In this document: piece by piece, positions 1 to 10,228 of the stretch
How positions within the stretch are numbered: position 1 is the stretch's first letter
Layout: each line of letters opens with the position of its first letter
From: CAZCBX01 sp964497185
GTDB taxonomy: Bacteria > Bdellovibrionota_G > JALEGL01 > JAGRMV01
Direction of reading: 5' to 3'
DNA: 64,000 nt
Assembly: GCA_964497185.1 (NCBI GenBank)
Contig: CAZCBX010000002.1
Span: 1-64,000 of the forward strand
Made by a program: the position numbers and the translations under genes
Notes under the pieces: generated by a model
Seen by the model: the letters and a program-made list of their open reading frames with translations, nothing else
Databases searched by the model: none
Told to the model about the DNA's origin: nothing

Positions 1-1
1 A

Positions 2-3000
2 GCCACGGGCGTGACTGTAGATGATAGCTGTCCTACTGGCACCACGCTTAATACAAGCAATGTCAGCTTGGGCGCGTACGCCGCACCCACATGGACCGTT
101 GGCGTGCTCAACAATGGTCAAAGCGAAACGCTTACATTGAATTGTACTGTTAACGCTGGGCAGGGGGGTAATACCCTTACCAACAGCATTGCAGCGACCG
201 ATATTAATTTGGATCAAACCGATCCCAACTTGGCCAACAATGCAGTGGGTCCCGTGGACACCTTGGTCAACAACAACGCCGACTTAAGTATTGCGAAAAC
301 TGCGCCGGCCACGGTGGATGAAGGTAGCGATCTAACTTACACCATCACCATTTCCAACAACGGTCCCGCACAAGCCACCAGCGTTGAAGTTGATGATAGC
401 TGTCCTGCTGGCACCATACTCAATACCAGCAGCCAGACTTTCGGCAGTTACGCAGCCCCCACCTGGACCGTGGGCACTCTAACCAATGGCCAAAGTGAAA
501 CCTTGACCCTCAATTGTACGGTGGACGTTGGCCAAGGCGGCAACACGATTAGCAACAGCATCGCGGCGACCGACATCAGCCTCGATCAAATCGACCCCAA
601 TGCGGCCAACAATGCCGTGGGCCCAGTGGATACCGTGGTTAATAATGATGCGGACTTAAGCATCACCAAGACGGCGCCCGCCACCGTCGACGAAGGCAGC
701 GACCTTGTCTATACCATTACAGTGACCAACGGCGGCCCTGCCCAAGCCACCAGCGTTATGGTCGACGACAGCTGTCCTGCAGGTACCACGCTTAATACCA
801 GCAGTGTGACCGTTGGTAGTTACGTCGCCCCTACGTGGACGGTCGGTGTGCTCAACGATGGCCAAACCGAAACGCTCACCTTGAATTGTACGGTCGACGC
901 TGGTCAGGGTGGCAACACGATTAGCAACAGCATTTTGGTGACCGACATCAGCCTTGATCAAACTGATCCCAACGCGGCCAATAACGCGGTGGGCCCTGTG
1001 GATACGGTCGTAAACAACAACGCCGATCTAGCGGTCAATAAAACGGCGCCTGCGACGGTGGATGAAGGCAGTGACTTGGTCTATACGATTACAGTGACCA
1101 ACGGCGGTGCCGCACAGGCCACAGGCGTGACCGTGGATGATAGCTGTCCCGCTGGCACTACGCTTAATACCAGCAATGCAAGCCTAGGCGCATACGCTGC
1201 ACCCACCTGGACCGTTGGTGTGCTTAACAATGGTCAAAGTGAAACGCTTACCTTGAATTGTACCGTTAACGCTGGTCAGGGTGGCAACACCCTTAGCAAC
1301 AGCATTGTGGCTGTGGACATAGCGTTGGATCAAACCGATCCGAACTTGGCCAACAATGCGGTCGGTCCAGTGGATGCGGTGGTGAACAACAACGCCGATC
1401 TAGCGATTAATAAGACGGCTCCTGCTACCGTTGATGAAGGCAGTGACTTGGTCTATACGATTACGGTGACCAACGGTGGTGCGGCCCAAGCCACGGGCGT
1501 AACCGTGGATGACAGCTGTCCGGCCGGCACCATACTGAATAGCAGTAGTGCCAGTCTGGGCGCATACGCTGCACCCACCTGGACCGTGGGTACCTTGACC
1601 AACGGTCAAAGTGAAACGCTTACCTTGAATTGTACCGTCAACGCTGGTCAAGGTGGCAACACAATTAGCAACAGCATTGCGGCGACGGATATCAGCCTGG
1701 ATCAGACCGATCCCAATGCCGCCAACAACGCCGTCGGTCCAGTCGACACCTTGGTCAACAACGATGCCGATCTAGCCATCAATAAAACCGCACCGGCCAC
1801 GATCGATGAAGGCAGTGATCTGACCTACACCATCACCGTCTCCAACAATGGTCCCGCACAGGCCACCAGCGTTACCGTAGATGATAGCTGTCCCGCCGGC
1901 ACCACACTTAATACCAGCAGCCAGACTTTTGGCAGTTACGCAGCCCCCACCTGGACCGTGGGCACCTTGACCAGCGGTCAAAGTGAAACCTTGACTTTAA
2001 ACTGTACGGTCGACGCGGGTCAGGGCGGCAACACGATTAGCAACAGCATCGCGGCAACTGACATCAGCTTGGACCAAACCGATCCCAATGCGGCCAACAA
2101 TGCCGTGGGTCCGGTCGACACCGTTGTTAACAACAACGCCGATTTGGCCATTACCAAAACGGCGCCCGCCACCGTTGATGAAGGCAGTGACCTGGTTTAT
2201 ACCATTACGGTGACCAACAACGGCCCCGCGCAAGCCAGCAACATCGAAGTCGATGACAGCTGTCCCGCCGGTACCACGCTTAACACCAGCTCGCAAACCT
2301 TGGGAACTTATGCCGCGCCTACGTGGTCTTTCGGCCCACTTAACAACGGCGCCAGTGAAACCTTAACCTTAAATTGTACGGTCGACGCGGGTCAGGGCGG
2401 CAATACCATCAGCAATAGCATCCTGGCCACCGACATCACTTTGGATCAAACCGATGGCAACTTGGCCAACAACGCTGTGGGTCCGGTCGACACGGTGGTC
2501 AACAACGACGCCGATTTGGCGGTCACCAAGGCTGCACCTGCCACCATCGATGAAGGCAGTGACCTTACCTACACGATTACGCTCACCAATAACGGCGCCG
2601 CCCAAGCCACCAATGTTGCACTCGATGACAGTTGTCCTGCTGGTACCACGCTTAATACCAGTAGCCAGACTTTGGGCAGTTACGCAGCCCCGACCTGGAC
2701 CGTGGGCACGTTGACCAATGGTCAAAGCGAAACGCTCACCTTAAATTGTACGGTCAACGCTGGTCAAGGTGGCAACACGATCAGCAACAGCATTCTGGCC
2801 ACCGATATCAGTTTGGATCAAGACGACGCCAATCAGGCCAACAATGCGGCGGGGCCTGTGGATACGGTCGTCAACAACGACGCAGACTTAAGCATTGATA
2901 AAACCGCGCCAGCCACCGCCAGCGAAGGCAATGACATTGTGTACACCATCACGGTGACCAACAATGGTCCTGCCCAGGCCACCAGCGTCACCGTGGATGA

Positions 3001-6000
3001 CAGCTGTCCGGCTGGTACCACCTTGAACACCAACACCCCATCTTTGGGCAGCTACACACCGCCGACCTGGAGCGTTGGCACACTGGCCAGCGGCCAAAGC
3101 GAAACGCTGACTCTAAACTGTACCGTCAATGCCGGTCAGGGCGGCAATACCATCAGCAATAGCATTCTGGCGACCGACATCAGTTTGGATCAAGCTGACG
3201 CCAACCAAGCCAACAACGCGGTGGGTCCGGTTGACACCGTCATCGACAACAATGCCGATCTAGCCATCAACAAAACCGCGCCAGCCACCGTGGATGAAGG
3301 CAGTGACCTTGTCTATACCATTACCATCAGCAACGCAGGTCCTGCACAAGCAAGCAGCGTCACGGTTAATGACAGTTGTCCTGCCGGCACCACGCTCAAT
3401 ACCAGCAGTGAAACTTTTGGTAGCTATACGGCGCCAACTTGGACCGTCGGCACCCTCAATGATGGTCAAAGCGAAACGCTTACGTTAAATTGTACCGTCA
3501 ACGCCGGTCAAGGTGGCAACACGATTAGCAATAGCATCTTGGCGACCGACATCAGCCTCGACCAAACCGATCCCAACGCGGCCAACAACGCGATTGGTCC
3601 AGTGGACACCGTTGTTAATAACAACGCAGATCTTGTCATCAACAAAACAGCTGCGGCCACCGTGGATGAAGGCAGTGACATTACTTACACCATCACCTTG
3701 ACCAACAATGGTCCTGCTCAGGCGACCGGCGTCGAAGTCGATGATGCTTGTCCCGCTGGCACCACGCTTAACACCAGCAGTGAAACCTTCGGTAGTTATG
3801 CGGCACCAACCTGGACTGTCGGCACCCTCAATGATGGCCAAAGTGAAACGCTTACTCTGAATTGTACGGTCAGCGCAGGACAGGGTGGCAATACGATCAG
3901 CAACAGCATTTTGGCGACCGACATCACGTTGGATCAGACCGATTCTAACTTAGCCAACAACGCCGTGGGTCCGATCGATACGGTAGTCAACAACGACGCC
4001 GATTTGGCGATCACCAAAACTGCGCCTGCCACCATTGATGAAGGCAGTGACATTACCTACACCATCACGTTAACCAACAATGGCGCGGCCCAAGCCACCA
4101 GCGTCGAAGTCGATGACAGTTGTCCCGCGGGTACAACCCTGAATACCAGTAGTGTCACCTTTGGTAGCTACGCTGCCCCAACCTGGACCGTTGGCACGTT
4201 GACCAATGGCCAAACCGAAACCTTAACCTTGAATTGTACGGTCAACGCTGGTCAAGGTGGCAACACGATCAGCAACAGTATTTTGGCAACCGACATCACG
4301 TTGGATCAAGACGATGGCAATCAAGCCAACAATGCTGTGGGTTCGATTGACACGGTGGTCAACAATGACGCCGACTTGGCGATCACAAAAACTGCGCCTG
4401 CCACCGTCAATGAAGGCAGTGACATTGTTTACACCATCACGTTAACCAACAACGGTGCCGCGCAAGCCAGCAACGTGGAAGTCGACGATGCATGCCCAGC
4501 GGGTACCACGCTTAACACAAGCAGCACAAGCGTTGGCAGCTACACGGCGCCGACCTGGGCAGTGGGTATTCTCAATGATGGCCAAAGCGCCACATTAACG
4601 TTGAACTGTACGGTCAATGCCGGCCAGGGTGGCAACACCCTTAGCAACAGCATCTTGGCCACCGACATCAGCTTTGATCAAACCGATCCCAATTTGGGGA
4701 ACAACGCTGTAGGGCCTGTGGATACGATCGTGAACAACGACGCAGATTTAAGCATCGACAAAACCGCGCCTGCCACCATTGATGAAGGCAGTGACATCAC
4801 CTACACCATCACGTTAACCAACAATGGCGCGGCCCAAGCCACCAGCGTCGAAGTCGATGATAGTTGTCCAGCGGGTACTACACTGAATACCAGCAGTGCC
4901 ACTTTGGGTAGCTACGCTGCGCCGACCTGGACGGTGGGTACGTTGACCAATGGCCAAAGCGAAACACTCACTTTGAATTGTACAGTCAGCGTCGGTCAAG
5001 GTGGCAACACCCTTAGCAACAGCATTCTGGCCACCGACATCACGTTGGATCAAGACGACGCCAACCAAGCCAACAATGCGGTAGGACCGATTGATACGAT
5101 TGTGAACAACGACGCCGATTTGGCCATTACGAAAACAGCCCCGGCAACGATCAACGAAGGCAGTGACTTAACCTACACCATTACGGTGACCAACAACGGT
5201 GCCGCGCAAGCCACCAACGTTGAAGTCGATGACAGTTGCCCCGTGGGTACAACCCTGAATACCAGTAGTGTAACCTTTGGTAGCTACGCTGCCCCAACCT
5301 GGACGGTTGGCACGTTGACCAATGGCCAAACCGAAACCTTAACCTTGAATTGTACTGTCAATGCTGGTCAAGGTGGTAACACGATTAGCAACAGCATCTT
5401 AGCGACCGACATCACTTTGGATCAAGACGACGCCAACCAAGCCAACAATGCGGTGGGTCCTGTCGATACGATTGTGAACAACGACGCCGACTTGGCGATC
5501 ACGAAAACCGCGCCTGCCACCATCGATGAAGGCAGTGACATTGTTTACACCATCACGTTGACCAACAATGGCGCCGCGCAAGCCACCAACGTTGAAGTCG
5601 ATGACAGTTGTCCCGCGGGCACCACGCTCAATACCAATAGTGTAACCTTCGGTAGTTATGCTGCACCGACCTGGACCGTCGGTACACTGACCAATGGCCA
5701 AAGCGAAACGTTAACTTTAAACTGTACCGTCAACGCAGGCCAGGGTGGCAACACCATTAGCAACAGCATCTTGGCGACCGACATCACGTTGGATCAAGAC
5801 GACGCTAACCAAGCCAACAATGCGGTGGGTCCTGTCGATACGATTGTGAACAACGACGCTGATTTGGCCATTACCAAAACCGCGCCAGCCACCATCGATG
5901 AAGGCAGCGACATTGTTTACACCATCACGTTAACCAACAACGGTGCTGCACAAGCTAGCAGCGTCGAAGTGGATGACAGTTGTCCCGCGGGCACCACCTT

Positions 6001-8899
6001 GAATACCAGCAGCGTCACTTTTGGTAGCTACGCAGCGCCGACCTGGACGGTGGGTACGTTGACCAATGGTCAAACCGAAACCTTAACCTTGAATTGTACC
6101 GTCAACGCTGGACAAGGCGGCAACACGATTAGCAATAGCATTGCGGCGGTTGACATTAATTTGGATCAAACCGATCCGAACTTGGCCAACAATGCGGTCG
6201 GTCCTGTGGATACGGTGGTGAACAATGATGCCGATATGGCGATCACCAAAACCGCGCCAGCCACCATCGACGAAGGCAGCGACATTGTTTACACCATCAC
6301 GTTAACCAACAACGGTGCCGCGCAAGCTAGCAGCGTCGAAGTGGATGACAGTTGTCCCGCGGGTACCACCTTGAATACCAGCAGCGTCACTTTTGGTAGC
6401 TACGCAGCGCCGACCTGGACGGTGGGTACGTTAACCAATGGTCAAAGCGAAACGTTAACCTTGAATTGTACCGTCAACGCGGGTCAAGGCGGCAACACCA
6501 TTAGTAACAGCATCTTCGCGACTGACATTACCCTGGATCAAACCGATCCGAATTTGGCCAACAACGCCGTCGGTCCCGTTGATACCGTGGTGAACAATGA
6601 CGCCGATTTAAGCATCGATAAAACCGCCCCCGCGACAATCAACGAAGGCAGCGACCTGACCTACACCATTACACTGACCAACAACGGTGCCGCGCAGGCC
6701 ACCAATGTTGAAGTCGATGACAGCTGTCCTGCAGGCACCACGCTCAATACCAGCAGTGCCACCTTCGGTAGCTATGCTGCGCCAACCTGGACGGTGGGCA
6801 CGTTGACCAATGGCCAAACCGAAACCTTAACCTTAAACTGTACGGTCAGTGCCGGTCAAGGTGGCAACACCATTAGCAACAGCATTGCGGCTGTGGACAT
6901 TGTATTGGATCAAACCGATCCGAACTTGGCCAACAACAGCACAGGGCCCATTGATACATTGGTCAACAATGTCGCCGATCTTACAACAAACAAAACCGCG
7001 TCCGCCACCGCCAATGAAGGCAGTGACATCGTGTACACCATCGTGTTAACCAACAATGGCCCCGCCCAAGCCAACAACGTAACGCTCACCGACAGCTGCC
7101 CAGCCGGCACCACTTTTAATGGTAGCACGCCCACCCAAGGCAGCTATATCGCACCAACCTGGACCGTGGGCGATTTGAACAGCGGTGCAACCGCCACGCT
7201 AACCCTCAATTGCAACGTGAACGCAGGTCAAGGCGGCAACACCATCACCAATACCATTGTGTCTGGCGATCTAAGCATGGATCAAACCGAAGGCAACGCC
7301 GCCAACGATGGATCCAGCGCCAGCACCACCATCAACAACATCACCGACGTAGCCTTTACCAAAACCGGTCCGCTGGGCTCGCAGGTGGCGCTCGACATTG
7401 TTTATACCATCACCGCCACCAACAACGGCCCCAACACCGCCACTTCTGTGATGATCACCGATAACTGCCCTGCCGGCACCACCTACAATGCCGCCGGCAC
7501 CTCTGCCACCGAGGGAGCCTATGCCGCTGGCGTGTGGAACTTGGGCACCCTCGAAAACGGCGATACTGAAACGTTAACTTTGGCGTGTACCGTCGACGCT
7601 GGCGAAGAAGCCAACACCATCACCAACAGCCTAAGCATTGCCAGCTTATCCATGGATCAAGCCGACACCAACACCGGCAACAACGTAGCATCTGTCAGCA
7701 CGCTGATTGCAGACGTAGGTTTGGGCGGTGTATACGCTGGCGATGAATTCTGGACCGTTATTCCGCGTAACCTTGACCAAGGTGGATCGGGCCCATGTTT
7801 CAACGGTGATTGTATTGTCACTGTACAAGGTGAAGTGGGGACAACGGTTGTGGTTAATGGTGTCACAACCGTCATTCCAGCCGCTGGTCAGTTTACGCAA
7901 GTGATGTCAGAAGCCAACGATGTTGCGCCTGTGACAGGCATATCCTCCACTGCGCCATTTGAAATCACAGCCGACGATCTGATTACCGTATTTGTAGGTA
8001 ATGCACTGAGCCAACCGACTTCCTCTGGCACATTGATTTTACCCGTCTTTGCATTGGGCCAAACCTATTACTCTATCGGCGAACCGGAGATTCAAAATAA
8101 CGTTCCTGCGCTGACGTTCCATCAGATTATCGTGGTTGCCACCGAAGATACCACCACGATTAACGTCGATGGAGATGTTCAAGTGTTGGATGAAGGAGAG
8201 TCTTACTCCTACAGAGAAAATTCATTTAATAACGACATTACCGGTCGTTTGATCACGGCCGATAAACCGATCGCCGTATTTACCTCAAACCCGTGCTTGG
8301 ATACCATCGTCGGATCTGGCGCATGTGACGCAACCATGGTCCAACTTGAGCCATTTGACCTTGCCTCCGACACAGAATTTTTATTTGGTGGTTTCAGCAT
8401 TCAAGATGAAAGAGTCAAATGTGTGGCGATTGAAGATACCACTTCCATTACGCTCAACGGAGTAGCGGTTCCAGGAACGTTCGATGCGGGGGATGTCTAT
8501 CAAGTTGCCAATAACACTGTGGCCCACATTCAAGCCGATAAACCGCTCACCTGCGGCGTCATGTTGATTGGGGGCGCCGGGCAAACTGATCCAGCGTATT
8601 CCGCATTGCCTGGTATCAATCATGGCGTGAAAGAAGCTTCCTACCCTGTACCCACACCATTCTTAAATGGTAATATGACGGTCATGGTGCGCACAGCCGA
8701 TACAGGTTCCTTCCTTTATGATGGTGGAACGCTAGCGGGTTGGACTGCGTTCCCATCAAAGCCCAGCTGGTCTTACAATATCATTAACATCACAGCAGGT
8801 GCGCATACCCTAGAAGCCGATACAGCATTTATACCTTTAATGGCTGTTCGGCCTGTAGCCAATGCTGCGTATGCAACTGTTTTAGGAGCATTATGGTAA
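2..8899 (+). CDS. Giant DUF11-repeat surface protein with C-terminal IgGFc-binding-like domain (5' truncated by window edge)
   Basis: The reading frame is open at the window edge and the repeat pattern continues across it, so the true start lies upstream. About 2570 residues are tandem DUF11-type units (ADLxIxKTAP, EGSDLxYTITxTNNG, DDSCPAGTTLN), each 124 residues. Each unit has two conserved cysteines (in DDSCP and LTLNC), a likely intradomain disulfide. After the last unit (about position 7715) comes a ~390-residue domain with VATEDTTTI, G(R)LITADKPIAVF and the Cys-rich stretch SNPC...GACDATMVQLEP, resembling the IgGFc-binding N-terminal family. DUF11 arrays are typical of long secreted stalks; a surface adhesin or fibre is inferred. 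No sorting motif is seen at the C-terminus. The stop overlaps the next start by 7 bp, suggesting translational coupling. Confidence 0.88.
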   Translation, partial: ATGVTVDDSCPTGTTLNTSNVSLGAYAAPTWTVGVLNNGQSETLTLNCTVNAGQGGNTLTNSIAATDINLDQTDPNLANNAVGPVDTLVNNNADLSIAKTAPATVDEGSDLTYTITISNNGPAQATSVEVDDSCPAGTILNTSSQTFGSYAAPTWTVGTLTNGQSETLTLNCTVDVGQGGNTISNSIAATDISLDQIDPNAANNAVGPVDTVVNNDADLSITKTAPATVDEGSDLVYTITVTNGGPAQATSVMVDDSCPAGTTLNTSSVTVGSYVAPTWTVGVLNDGQTETLTLNCTVDAGQGGNTISNSILVTDISLDQTDPNAANNAVGPVDTVVNNNADLAVNKTAPATVDEGSDLVYTITVTNGGAAQATGVTVDDSCPAGTTLNTSNASLGAYAAPTWTVGVLNNGQSETLTLNCTVNAGQGGNTLSNSIVAVDIALDQTDPNLANNAVGPVDAVVNNNADLAINKTAPATVDEGSDLVYTITVTNGGAAQATGVTVDDSCPAGTILNSSSASLGAYAAPTWTVGTLTNGQSETLTLNCTVNAGQGGNTISNSIAATDISLDQTDPNAANNAVGPVDTLVNNDADLAINKTAPATIDEGSDLTYTITVSNNGPAQATSVTVDDSCPAGTTLNTSSQTFGSYAAPTWTVGTLTSGQSETLTLNCTVDAGQGGNTISNSIAATDISLDQTDPNAANNAVGPVDTVVNNNADLAITKTAPATVDEGSDLVYTITVTNNGPAQASNIEVDDSCPAGTTLNTSSQTLGTYAAPTWSFGPLNNGASETLTLNCTVDAGQGGNTISNSILATDITLDQTDGNLANNAVGPVDTVVNNDADLAVTKAAPATIDEGSDLTYTITLTNNGAAQATNVALDDSCPAGTTLNTSSQTLGSYAAPTWTVGTLTNGQSETLTLNCTVNAGQGGNTISNSILATDISLDQDDANQANNAAGPVDTVVNNDADLSIDKTAPATASEGNDIVYTITVTNNGPAQATSVTVDDSCPAGTTLNTNTPSLGSYTPPTWSVGTLASGQSETLTLNCTVNAGQGGNTISNSILATDISLDQADANQANNAVGPVDTVIDNNADLAINKTAPATVDEGSDLVYTITISNAGPAQASSVTVNDSCPAGTTLNTSSETFGSYTAPTWTVGTLNDGQSETLTLNCTVNAGQGGNTISNSILATDISLDQTDPNAANNAIGPVDTVVNNNADLVINKTAAATVDEGSDITYTITLTNNGPAQATGVEVDDACPAGTTLNTSSETFGSYAAPTWTVGTLNDGQSETLTLNCTVSAGQGGNTISNSILATDITLDQTDSNLANNAVGPIDTVVNNDADLAITKTAPATIDEGSDITYTITLTNNGAAQATSVEVDDSCPAGTTLNTSSVTFGSYAAPTWTVGTLTNGQTETLTLNCTVNAGQGGNTISNSILATDITLDQDDGNQANNAVGSIDTVVNNDADLAITKTAPATVNEGSDIVYTITLTNNGAAQASNVEVDDACPAGTTLNTSSTSVGSYTAPTWAVGILNDGQSATLTLNCTVNAGQGGNTLSNSILATDISFDQTDPNLGNNAVGPVDTIVNNDADLSIDKTAPATIDEGSDITYTITLTNNGAAQATSVEVDDSCPAGTTLNTSSATLGSYAAPTWTVGTLTNGQSETLTLNCTVSVGQGGNTLSNSILATDITLDQDDANQANNAVGPIDTIVNNDADLAITKTAPATINEGSDLTYTITVTNNGAAQATNVEVDDSCPVGTTLNTSSVTFGSYAAPTWTVGTLTNGQTETLTLNCTVNAGQGGNTISNSILATDITLDQDDANQANNAVGPVDTIVNNDADLAITKTAPATIDEGSDIVYTITLTNNGAAQATNVEVDDSCPAGTTLNTNSVTFGSYAAPTWTVGTLTNGQSETLTLNCTVNAGQGGNTISNSILATDITLDQDDANQANNAVGPVDTIVNNDADLAITKTAPATIDEGSDIVYTITLTNNGAAQASSVEVDDSCPAGTTLNTSSVTFGSYAAPTWTVGTLTNGQTETLTLNCTVNAGQGGNTISNSIAAVDINLDQTDPNLANNAVGPVDTVVNNDADMAITKTAPATIDEGSDIVYTITLTNNGAAQASSVEVDDSCPAGTTLNTSSVTFGSYAAPTWTVGTLTNGQSETLTLNCTVNAGQGGNTISNSIFATDITLDQTDPNLANNAVGPVDTVVNNDADLSIDKTAPATINEGSDLTYTITLTNNGAAQATNVEVDDSCPAGTTLNTSSATFGSYAAPTWTVGTLTNGQTETLTLNCTVSAGQGGNTISNSIAAVDIVLDQTDPNLANNSTGPIDTLVNNVADLTTNKTASATANEGSDIVYTIVLTNNGPAQANNVTLTDSCPAGTTFNGSTPTQGSYIAPTWTVGDLNSGATATLTLNCNVNAGQGGNTITNTIVSGDLSMDQTEGNAANDGSSASTTINNITDVAFTKTGPLGSQVALDIVYTITATNNGPNTATSVMITDNCPAGTTYNAAGTSATEGAYAAGVWNLGTLENGDTETLTLACTVDAGEEANTITNSLSIASLSMDQADTNTGNNVASVSTLIADVGLGGVYAGDEFWTVIPRNLDQGGSGPCFNGDCIVTVQGEVGTTVVVNGVTTVIPAAGQFTQVMSEANDVAPVTGISSTAPFEITADDLITVFVGNALSQPTSSGTLILPVFALGQTYYSIGEPEIQNNVPALTFHQIIVVATEDTTTINVDGDVQVLDEGESYSYRENSFNNDITGRLITADKPIAVFTSNPCLDTIVGSGACDATMVQLEPFDLASDTEFLFGGFSIQDERVKCVAIEDTTSITLNGVAVPGTFDAGDVYQVANNTVAHIQADKPLTCGVMLIGGAGQTDPAYSALPGINHGVKEASYPVPTPFLNGNMTVMVRTADTGSFLYDGGTLAGWTAFPSKPSWSYNIINITAGAHTLEADTAFIPLMAVRPVANAAYATVLGALW
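281..7715 (+). repeat. 20 tandem coding repeats, exact 372-bp period
   Basis: The codons for the 'AD(L)' at the start of each unit fall at 281, 653, 1025, 1397, 1769, 2141, 2513, 2885, 3257, 3629, 4001, 4373, 4745, 5117, 5489, 5861, 6233, 6605 and 6977, always 372 bp apart. The next unit starts at 7346 (369 bp later) and is more diverged. Part of another unit precedes 281 and continues off the window. Units starting at 5861 and 6233 are nearly identical, the pattern expected from recent unequal recombination. Because 372 is divisible by 3, gain or loss of units would keep the frame. Confidence 0.97.
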
Positions 8900-9438
8900 A
8901 ATATAAAAATAGTATTAAAACAATGGCATGGTTGTTGTCCTTTGCATACTTCAGCGCGGCGCACGCGCAAATTGCAACAAAATCGATGGACGCAGAGCCA
9001 CAAATGCAAAGCATTTTTATTCTCAATGAAAAAATGAAAATCACCGACGATTGCATATTGGCTGTATTAATAAACGGCACACAAACAAAATTTTGGTTTC
9101 TGGATATGCCTACTGCAAAAGCCCGCAAAAAAAAGCATGCCGGTTTGAATTATGTGACCAACCACGTGGATAGTTTTATCGATCACCACGGTGTTGTGGT
9201 GGATATCGCCGACCTAATCGAAGATTATGCGGTCTTTGGTTATATTGAGAAAAAAACCAACAAGAAGGGCTTTGAAAACTTTATTGTTCATTATGACAAT
9301 TTGCTTGGTCAAACTGTCAAAAAGAGGCTCCCACTCAACGAAATATACAAACGATACCTGCCAGACAACAATATTTTTAATCAGCGTGATCCCCAACGCC
9401 ATTGCATTGAAAAAAACCTACCAAAAGTGGATCAATAA
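8893..9438 (+). CDS. Small exported protein of unknown function, coupled to the giant repeat protein
   Basis: A 181-residue protein. The N-terminus has lysines, a hydrophobic run and an AHA-Q cleavage-like site near residue 25, so it is probably exported by Sec. I recognise no domain in the mature part, which is rich in Lys and Asp and has a Cys near residue 52 and another near the end. The ATG lies inside the last codons of the upstream gene (7-bp overlap), so the two are almost certainly one transcript and perhaps translationally coupled. An accessory role (chaperone, anchor or partner of the giant protein) is inference from position only. Confidence 0.7.
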   Translation: MVKYKNSIKTMAWLLSFAYFSAAHAQIATKSMDAEPQMQSIFILNEKMKITDDCILAVLINGTQTKFWFLDMPTAKARKKKHAGLNYVTNHVDSFIDHHGVVVDIADLIEDYAVFGYIEKKTNKKGFENFIVHYDNLLGQTVKKRLPLNEIYKRYLPDNNIFNQRDPQRHCIEKNLPKVDQ

Positions 9439-9486
9439 AAGATTGAAAGACTGGTTGATTTAGGCGAGCTGGCGTGTAGACGATTT

Positions 9487-9513
9487 ATAAAAAACTTCGC
9501 ATATGCAAAGTTC
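9487..9513 (-). terminator. Rho-independent terminator of the receiver gene
   Basis: On the minus strand the hairpin AACTTtGCA-TA-TGCgAAGTT (9493-9512, one mismatch) is followed by a run of six T (9494-9489). It lies just past the stop of the minus-strand receiver gene. Confidence 0.65.
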
Positions 9514-9528
9514 CAAAGGACAAAAAAA

Positions 9529-10053
9529 CTAAGAATCCATTTCTGAAAATTTAAGGGTGGTTTTAATCCTTAAAGCATCTTGTGCATCTTCCACTGAAAG
9601 CGGTGTGCAGTGTGGCTGCGTGACCAAGCGCGTATAGGACTGAATTAAATCTTTAAAATGACAGTAGTTGTCACCCCATCTATTTTTGGCAAGATAACCC
9701 GCCACATGGTAATCATACGCCCTGGCGACCAACTTGGGATTTTCAGAAGAGCTGGTCATAAATACCACCGTATTTTTCAACCATGGTTTGGTGCGAATGA
9801 ATTCCAAAACATCAAAACCGTTCATGCGTGGCATGTGAATGTCTAAAAAAACCAAGAAAGGGTGAGGCTGGCCTGAATCGTCTTGCTCTTTGCTCAAGCG
9901 CAACAATTCATTGATAAAAATCTCACCACTCTCACAAAAAACAAATTCCATTTTGGGGTGGCATAGCAAGGGGCGAAGGCATTTTTTCATCGCGTAGATG
10001 TCAATTTCATCATCATCCACAATGTAAATTTTTGTTTTTGCTGAGTACGCCAA
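9529..10053 (-). CDS. Stand-alone response-regulator receiver protein (Rcp1-like)
   Basis: A 174-residue protein that is only a CheY-like receiver domain. The acidic cluster IVDDDE is near residue 11, the phosphoacceptor Asp71 lies in FLDIHMPRMNG, the switch Thr/Ser is at residues 100-103 (MTSSS) and the conserved Lys123 is in YLAKN. There is no output domain, so it probably relays phosphate or acts by protein contact, as in the Rcp1 group that pairs with phytochrome-like or hybrid histidine kinases. No kinase is adjacent. The start is TTG at 10053; no in-frame ATG fits. A similar protein is encoded at 22130-22555. Confidence 0.85.
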   Translation of the reverse strand: MAYSAKTKIYIVDDDEIDIYAMKKCLRPLLCHPKMEFVFCESGEIFINELLRLSKEQDDSGQPHPFLVFLDIHMPRMNGFDVLEFIRTKPWLKNTVVFMTSSSENPKLVARAYDYHVAGYLAKNRWGDNYCHFKDLIQSYTRLVTQPHCTPLSVEDAQDALRIKTTLKFSEMDS

Positions 10054-10171
10054 AGCATTAACATTGTTAATTTTATGATTAAAAAAATCAACAAAAATGT
10101 GTCAGGTTTCCACTGACTAACCATGGATAGGTGTCAAAAGGTCATCCACCGTAAGTGCAGATGTGGCGCAA

Positions 10172-10200
10172 ACAAAAATGCCCCACCATACGGTGGGGCA
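10172..10200 (-). terminator. Rho-independent terminator of sodB
   Basis: The 9-bp perfect stem TGCCCCACC/GGTGGGGCA with a 4-nt loop is followed on the minus strand by ATTTTTGTT, just downstream of the sodB stop. Confidence 0.9.
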
Positions 10201-10228
10201 TTGAAATGATCACCCAATGGTTAAAGGT

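Noticed and set aside
281..7715. CRISPR array
   Set aside because: The repeats are coding, 372 bp long and contiguous; there are no short repeat-spacer units.
656..7900. Many long open frames opposite and across the DUF11 array
   Set aside because: They recur every 372 bp with the same phase and are by-products of the repeat's codon use.
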